Source: Deroplatys truncata
Lineage: Eukaryota; Arthropoda; Insecta; Mantodea; Mantidae
DNA: 64,000 bases
Reading direction: 5' to 3'
NCBI GenBank assembly: GCA_030765065.1
Contig: CM060986.1
Coordinates: 80,407,573-80,471,572 of the forward strand
The position numbers and the translations under genes were made by a program. The notes under the pieces were generated by a model. That model searched no databases, was not told the DNA's origin, and worked only from the letters and a program-made list of their open reading frames with translations. Every line of letters begins with the position of its first letter. The first letter of the stretch is position 1. Positions 57,490 to 64,000 of the stretch are shown one piece after another.

Positions 57490-58052
57490 GGTATTATGCC
57501 ATTGCTATAGGAAATGCGTCATGATTTTTTATTAGCAGCTTGTCATAGTGAACCAATTATATAGTAATAACATATTTATATTGCTCCGGTTGCATAAAAT
57601 ATTGTGATATAATAAATTGCAGATGTAGTTAACATATTATTAACTACACGGTAATATAAACAATTAATTAGTGTGCTATTTTGTTTTATAGGAATTGGTT
57701 CACAACTTGAAAATTAAATTGCTCTCATGAGAACATTATTTAATTAATTTGTTCTTTGCGTAGTGATTTAAAACAAAGTAGCATTCAAAAGTGTAAGGTA
57801 GATTCAACAAATACCTAATGTTGTGTAACTTCTATTTATACATTATTTTGAAGTTTGCAGTACTAAAATACAAAGTATTTCAAAATGAAATATCTCATAA
57901 TGCGTATTAACAAACCTGCAATACTGAGAATAACTATTAAACCGTAAAACTTTTTCCATACTATTTTGAGTTTGGTAAAGATATACTTATACATCAAAAG
58001 TAAGTACAAATGGACTTACCAATCCCAAGATGTTCATCTCAACGTCTCTCAC
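57490..58052. other. intergenic or intronic stretch, nothing recognised
   Basis: Very AT-rich. A strong donor match (gattg/gtaagtcc) occurs on the minus strand at about 58020, just downstream of the candidate exon. Confidence 0.35.
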
Positions 58053-58154
58053 CATGCTTTGGCTACGTAATTATTAGCCTCGCTTTCCTCTCCAAAAGCA
58101 ACACAGGCTACAATGAATAGTACTACCAAAAACACGGCAGTAGCTTTGCATTTC
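58053..58154 (-). CDS. candidate exon encoding a signal peptide
   Basis: On the minus strand, after the acceptor ggttccag, the frame entered in phase 2 reads KCKATAVFLVVLFIVACVAF and then GEESEANNYVAKA. A GT donor follows (GCATG/gtgagag). If the upstream exon ended in AT, the joint codon would be ATG, giving a Met-Lys start followed by a 15-residue hydrophobic core and a small-residue cleavage site. This is a classic secretory signal. The 102-nt exon has phase 2 at both ends. The rest of the gene is not identified. A stronger donor 35 bp farther on would require a frame change. I do not recognise the mature product. Confidence 0.45.
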
Positions 58155-58309
58155 CTGGAACCATTTTAAATATCTAATATGTAATGAGTGTGTTTGTGTT
58201 AACTCGAAAATCCAAAAGTTTTAAACTTTAAAGGAGAAAAAAGCAATTGGGATTAGAAAAGGATACTCCTGTACTGATAACATATTTTCGATTAATCATA
58301 ATAATTTTA

Positions 58310-58860
58310 AAAAATCTGATATGTTACACTCGCATGACTTTCTCTACTCTTGTACAAACTATTTTTACAAACTGTTATTCTCCATCTATTTCATATTAAT
58401 CGAGGTAAACATTTGCAGAAACGATCTTTTGACATGCAAAGGAGAATTACATTTTACACATAGCGACCAGTTCTAAAAATATTTGACTATCGCTTAAGGC
58501 GTACTATGTTACCCTTGTTTTGTAATTGCAAGGGCAATATAGAAATACAGTAGCCTTTAAGCATAGACATATATCTTAATAGTCAAATGTTTTAAGAGCT
58601 GGTCATTATGTGATGACTTTGTAATTCCTTTCTCTTTGCATGACCAGGAGAAAAAGAAGGAAACGAAGAAACAAAAATAATAAGGATGCCCATTTGGGAA
58701 AGGTAAGTATCTGAAAGTTCAAACTAATAAAAATATCTCCGAAACTGTTAGCTCAAAATAAGTGTTGGATATAAATTGTGAGCCTTAAGGGGATCCAAAT
58801 TTTGTGTGTAGTAGGATTTTGTATGTCACTTATGGTTTGCCGTATAGTATGTACGGATAG
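58310..58860 (-). repeat. interspersed repeat F1, copy j
   Basis: It opens aatctgatatgttacactcg and runs through atagcgaccagttctaaaaa. It ends within the gtgtagtaggattttg region, so it is partial. Confidence 0.8.
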
Positions 58861-59580
58861 ATAAAGTAAATATCTATCAAGAAACGAAGATTAATAACAT
58901 TTTGGGAAAATTGGAGTGTTTCTGTTTCTTGATACAGTTAAGGAAAGGAGCCGTGTGTCTCTGCTGTTATTTAATATTTACTTACACATTTTTCTCCGAA
59001 GTTTAAATCAGAATATCAATTGAATTTAAAAAAACTCTTTCAATGTGCTGATCTTTCAGAGGATAATATTTTGATTCAAGGTAATGAAAACAAGTTACAA
59101 ATAAGCATACATTAAGATACAAAAATTGGCCCAAACTACAATACGATTATCTGAATTTAAAAATCAAACGTAGGTCTAAGGGAAAAAACGACAACTACTA
59201 AAATAGGTTAAATAATAAAGTACTGCTACAGGTCGAAAAACATAAAAATAACCACGAAGAAATAAATCATGTATGTAGTGAAAGCAACATTAAGAAAATT
59301 CAAACAGAAGGAATGTTTAAATTCTACAGGAAAGGTTATTCCGGTTTTATTATATGCTTTATAAACACGGACGGTAAAGAAGGAAGATTTGAACCATGTT
59401 CAAAGCAGCGAAAATAAAATAGTTCCGAACCGTGAAAGATTGCTCTAGATCATACCAAATTAAAAATTGGTATATACGGTACGATTAGATGTACTTTCCG
59501 CTGAAAAGATTAAAAATTACAGGGCAACGCGGAAAAAGCCGCCATTGAATATGGGTAATGGCCGTATTACACCACACATT
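58861..59580 (+). pseudogene. LINE reverse-transcriptase relic (RTE/CR1-like)
   Basis: Plus-strand fragments read LLLFNIYLHIFLRSL, CADLSEDNILIQGNENKLQ (decayed FADD box), LRKFKQKE, then VIPVLLYAL and KKEDLNHVQSSENK, and finally LSAEKIKNYRATRKK. The order is that of a non-LTR reverse transcriptase from the palm to the C-terminal region. The catalytic aspartates are not intact and shifts occur throughout. Confidence 0.7.
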
Positions 59581-61637
59581 TATAGATAAATATTTACGGA
59601 GACTGTTGAAACATGCACGGTACGTGAGGCCTGCCCAGGAGTGCTCCCCTATTCCTTGATAGATTTATAGGGGCAATATCTGCCTCACATTAAATATAAA
59701 GGAATTATATAAAAGAAAAATGTTAAGAAAAAATATTAATAACTGTAGGGGGAAACAAACCAAAGAAGGAAATAATGATAGAATAAGAGACAGTAAATTA
59801 AGAAATAATTGGGCATGAGAAAACAGATAGGAATAGTAAATAAGTATGTAAACAACTAATATAATATTATTAAGAATACGCATGCAGAACTAAATATTGG
59901 AAAACAAAGTTTGTAAAGGAAGATGGCTAACAGTGAAATGTATTAGCAACCGAACTACATAGGGTAGCGGGGAAATACCCATCACATAAGAAAGCTTAAT
60001 AAGTGACCTAAGAACATAGAAACAGTCAGACATTGTGAGTGAGACAGTAATGATAGAAATAGACAAAGTCTTCATGGAATTTCCAAAGCAGTCATTGTTT
60101 GGCCAGAGAAAGATATTTTAATTATTCTATTTTCGTTAGACCCCAAAATACTAGTCAAATGGAAACACATTACATTACAGTGTGAAAATCTGTTCCTGCT
60201 GGCAGAGTATAAAAGTGAACAATTCCGAGAAACCTTCTTCAAATTCTGATCTTCAAGAGTCCACTTCACGCCGGTCTCAGTGGGAAGCGTATGAAGTCAG
60301 ATGTAGGTTCAACTTAAATCTTGACAAAGTAGGAGGAGTTAACGGGAAATAATATGTAATTTAGGGAATTCCAAATTTTTCCGGATAAGTATTATAGTAT
60401 GTATGTAACTGACTAGAGGTTTCACTATCACTGTTTATTTAACTGGAATATATCCAGACAAGCAGTAACACGTGGTTTTGTTCAACTCTCATTACCCAAT
60501 CAGAGATAAGAGTAACCAGGCAAATATACGTAATTTAGGGCAACAACAAAAAACGAGAAGAAAAACACGAACTTTGAGCCAGCATCCCGGAATTCAGTAG
60601 CTCACCGCTACAGTTGACATAGGGTGCTAAGAGAAAGAGGAAAAATAGGAAGAAGAATAGGTCGAAATAGAAAAATATTATTGAATACTTTAAAGGGGTA
60701 TTTTATACATGTGGAAATAGGTTAACAACCTTGGATTTCATTTATCATTACTCTGGAAAAAACGTTTTTACTTTTAATTTCACTGTTTTCAACAAAACGA
60801 ATTTACTAAGTGTTTTTGAGAAAACATAGATAAGATATCGTATTTTGTTAAATATGTTCGAAGTCACAAACATTTGAGACAATGTTTTTCCGATTTTAAA
60901 AACTTGAATTAATTTAGAGGAGAAAATGATGGTCGCTCTTGGAAACATAATGTAACAAGTTACAGTAAATGCTTATTATTTATTCTTTAATACTTACTCC
61001 TTTTACCGCATGCTGAATCCTTTGATGGAATACAGTAGAAATGAAGATCAAAATATTCTGACAGCCAAAATATCCGTATTTCTCACTACAGGTTTATATA
61101 CTCGCCAAGTTCAATATTAAATTACTTTAATGCTAACATTTCCTTTTTATAGCTTGTGATAAACGTTTATGTTCTTTGGATGTAAATACTTTATTACAGA
61201 AAATAATCCGTATTGATTATGTAGAGTCGAGTTTATGTCTTTAGTATTCTGAGGTATAACATTGATCGTAAAATAGAAATTAATGGCTTTTTTCAAGATA
61301 TATATGTATGTGATCCATAATTATTAAGGATTTTATTTCCGAAAGCGCGGGAGAAAGCTATAGAAGTTCTATGTACTGATGTAGTTGATTAAAAGTATTG
61401 CTAATAAAAATAAAAACTCAGGAAGCTGTTTATTTTCTACGTGCATACTTCACTAAACGTGTGTTCCAAAATCAGGCATCTCATATGAAAAAAAATTATT
61501 GATTCAAAGGACGAAAGAGAACAAAATATGGAGCTGCTTGCTTTAGCAATTTGCCACATGGCACAGTGTACTATATCACAACATTGTGTATATAATTTAC
61601 ATAATTTGATTTCATGAACTACTGACCGTATTAATAA
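59581..61637. other. intergenic stretch, nothing recognised
   Basis: AT-rich DNA. A T-arm-like fragment near 60575-60625 on the minus strand is too short to call. Confidence 0.4.
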
Positions 61638-62042
61638 TTTGGGGGGTTACATTATTGTTCTACATTGTCATAACCAGAAACATTGTTGTTTACGTCACTC
61701 TTGGCTGGTAGCTTTGCTAGCCACGAGTAGTGGGGGATAACGTCACTCTCAGTTAGGATTCCGTGAGTAACGGACCGCGGGTGTAAGCCGGGCTTTGGAT
61801 AGGTGGATATCTCCCACCTTTCATTGAATCCCAAACGGTTGGGAAATAAATGTAGGAATGTGTGAGTAGATTTGTGTTAAGGATTTTGTGCAGTAAAAAC
61901 CCACGCCTTCCTCTAACCTCCACACCACGTTTCGGTCCTCCACAGCCAAGTAAGTATACGATCCCTCGTGTGCGTGCTGGGTATTAGAAATTAATTTAAT
62001 TTTCATGTGAACTTTTAGGCTATTTACCCAATACGTAACATT
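61638..62042 (+). mobile_element. probable Gypsy-like LTR
   Basis: The last 150 bp resemble the end of the solo LTR at 17.4-17.95 kb: cacgccttcc, gtgcgtg(t/c)tggg, aaattaattta and a final gtaaca. It is followed by tttttggtgaagg, which looks like the primer-site start seen after arthropod Gypsy LTRs. The left boundary and a duplication could not be fixed. No gag or pol frame follows within 800 bp. Confidence 0.4.
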
Positions 62043-62870
62043 TTTGGTGAAGGTCGCCGCGTTTTTTGTGTGTGAATGTATATGTGAAGTAATATTGGTT
62101 GATTGTGTGTCCACGTGGCCTGTGAAACAAATGTGTTGCATTTTGAGGTAAATTTGTGATACGTGAATGAAAGTGGCATGTGTTGTTAGTTTCTTATAAG
62201 ATTTACGTGATTTAAAATTTTGAGCGATCGTATGCTAGCTTCTGCAGCGTATTTGGCTTCGTAACGTACGGTTACGTAGAAATTCAAAATTGTTCCCTAG
62301 AGGTTGACGTGTTGGTTCTCTCTTTGGCGTACCTATTTTTTTATTCACCATTTCGGCACCAAATTCTTAACTTTTTAGCAGGTTTTTTATGTGATGGCCA
62401 CGTAAAGCTTTGGCGTTTCTGCATTATCTCCCTCCCCTTCTCCTTTCCTCTCCTCTCTCACTTAATCTTACTTTATAAATTTTATCCAGATTCACATAAA
62501 AAGAAAAAAAACATCCACATAGGTGATTATTTACTCTTGATATAGGTGCATGTTTTATGTATGTGATGATGAATAATTGATGTTGAATCACTAATTACAT
62601 TAGCCATTATAGATAATATTTCTAGTTACTGTAGACCTAGTTAATGCAAAATGTTTAAGACAGCCTTGTGGATGCTTGCTTCTATGAGCAGACTTTGGCC
62701 TTGGAAATGATTTTGACCGAATTGTGATTTGCATTCCTCTTCAAGAAAGAAATACAAGTTTCATATATGGTCTTCTTTTCTATATCCACCTTTTTAGCTT
62801 GGGCACGATCATTATTTTCATACCTAATGTTGGAACCAGGATTTAAGCTTCACGTGAATTGACTTCCTGT
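62043..62870. other. sequence after the probable LTR, nothing recognised
   Basis: A 78-codon frame at 62309-62545 is hydrophobic and T-rich, with no recognisable pattern. Confidence 0.35.
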
Positions 62871-62874
62871 TTTT

Positions 62875-62980
62875 TGCTTTCTCTACCACTTACTCATAAC
62901 AGGGAGAGGAAACATTGCATTCTACCCTAAAATCCAATATCGAGATTTCGCCGGAAGTGCGTATCTTGAGTTCTGTAAAA
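62875..62980 (+). repeat. F1 repeat fragment, copy k1
   Basis: It reads gctttctctaccacttactc, then ccaatatcgagatttcgccg, the start of F1 in plus orientation. It abuts an inverted copy. Confidence 0.7.
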
Positions 62981-62984
62981 TACA

Positions 62985-63745
62985 AAATCTGATGTGATAC
63001 ATTCACATGACTTTCTTTACCCTCTAACTTTATTATTTGGTATACAAACTATTCTTATTAAACCTTATTTTTCTATCTGCTGCATTTTAATCCAAATAAA
63101 CCTTTGCAGAAACAAGTACATTACACATTTAGTTATACATACAAAAGGAACAGCGACAGTCAAATTTTTAAGAACTGAATTCTATACGCTGGTCTTAAAA
63201 TTCCATACTGTTTCCATGCAGTCGTGAGAAACCACCGAATATTGACAGCACTTTAAGAGAATGACGAAAAAATGAACAATTCAAATATTAATTACGGATA
63301 TTGTGTGTTTTACAGAAATCTACATTTTTTTTGTGTAGTACGTTTTGTCTACTGCTTAATGCTTACTAGTTATGGAAGATTATACTGAATTCCATCCGAA
63401 TGAAGAGAATTTGATAGGCTATTCCCAGAAAGTTCAACATATACATTTTATTTATCATGGAAATATCTTTAATATAAAGTATTTTAATCAAAATCGTTAA
63501 AGCCATCTTTTAGAAAATGTACCATATAAAGCATAGGTTCGTTAAGGGATTTTTCTTGAAAATCTTGTCGCATCTTTGGAAGGTATTGACACTAGATATA
63601 CAGTCATCATAACAAGCGCGCGCGTTTCTTCTTCTAAAACGGTTTTTCTTATTCAGAGGATCTCAAAACATATACATCCGGTGAAATCTCGATATCTAAT
63701 TCTTGGGTGGAATGCAATACCTTCTCTACAACCTATATGCCTGGT
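62985..63745 (-). repeat. interspersed repeat F1, copy k2
   Basis: It opens tctgatgtgatacattcaca and ends ttcttgggtggaatgcaata. It resembles copies e and f more than c and d, which suggests subfamilies. Confidence 0.8.
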
Positions 63746-63756
63746 AAAGAAAGTAA

Positions 63757-64000
63757 AAAACTCTGATGTATTACACTCACATGACTTTCTCTACTCTTGT
63801 ACAAACTATTTTTACAAACTCTTATTCCCCATCTATTTCATATTAATCGAGATAAACATTTGCGAAACGATCTTTTGACATGCAAAGAGAATTACATTTT
63901 ACACATAGCGACCACTTCTAAAAATATTTGACTATCGCTTAAGGCCTGCTATGTTCCCCAAGTTTTGTAATTGTAAGGGCAATATAGAAATATAGTAGCC
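63757..64000 (-). repeat. F1 copy l, cut by the window end
   Basis: It starts tctgatgtattacactcaca directly after copy k2 and in the same orientation. It closely matches copies d and j and continues past the window. Confidence 0.85.

Noticed and set aside
60960-61080. A short minus-strand frame ending in a strong donor (aaagga/gtaagt)
   Set aside because: The peptide is only about 20 residues, no family is recognised and no partner exon was found.

Overview
The window looks like nuclear DNA from an arthropod, most likely an insect with a large, AT-rich, transposon-filled genome. The signs are widely spaced GT-AG exons, tRNA-derived SINEs, Tc1/mariner, PIF/Harbinger, hAT, Penelope-like and LINE relics, long microsatellites, and one gene whose protein fits the insect alpha-tocopherol-transfer-protein-like (CRAL-TRIO) family. 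No bacterial or organellar gene is visible, and most open frames in the window are chance frames inside repeats.

Region 1 (1-8,550) holds a tRNA-derived SINE, one copy of an abundant interspersed repeat (called F1 here), a pure (ACC)n microsatellite of about 1.68 kb, and a 324-bp fold-back MITE with TA flanks.

Region 2 (about 8,986-33,308, minus strand) is the only convincing gene. Six coding exons, each bounded by GT and AG and joined in consistent phase, give a 308-residue CRAL-TRIO lipid-transfer protein. Its five introns (3.3-7.5 kb) are packed with mobile DNA: a DDE transposon with a SINE inside it (intron 5), a second copy with a mariner inside it (intron 4), an F1 copy split by a SINE and a solo LTR plus an inverted F1 pair (intron 3), a Harbinger element inside a Penelope-like repeat (intron 2), and an 8-bp-TSD hAT element, a LINE relic and a SINE (intron 1).

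Region 3 (36,486-53,664) is the most unusual part. It is a 17,167-bp near-perfect palindrome with arms of about 8.57 kb and a 27-nt spacer. Its edges abut a 6-bp direct repeat, CCCGTT, exactly. The structure therefore reads as one insertion of a giant fold-back element whose terminal inverted repeats are nearly its whole length. It has AG...CT ends and a 6-bp target duplication, which recalls Polinton/Maverick elements, but no polymerase, integrase or capsid gene is visible. Each arm carries about 2.4 tandem units of 1,064 bp with promoter-like CCAAT/ACGTCAC/TATA/TCAGT blocks that face outward, F1 repeats, a 76-bp minisatellite of about 20 copies, and a central module.

Region 4 (53,665-64,000) has LINE reverse-transcriptase relics, a nearly full tRNA-SINE, a degenerate 63-66-bp tandem repeat, a candidate signal-peptide exon on the minus strand near 58.1 kb, a probable LTR, and more F1 copies running off the end.
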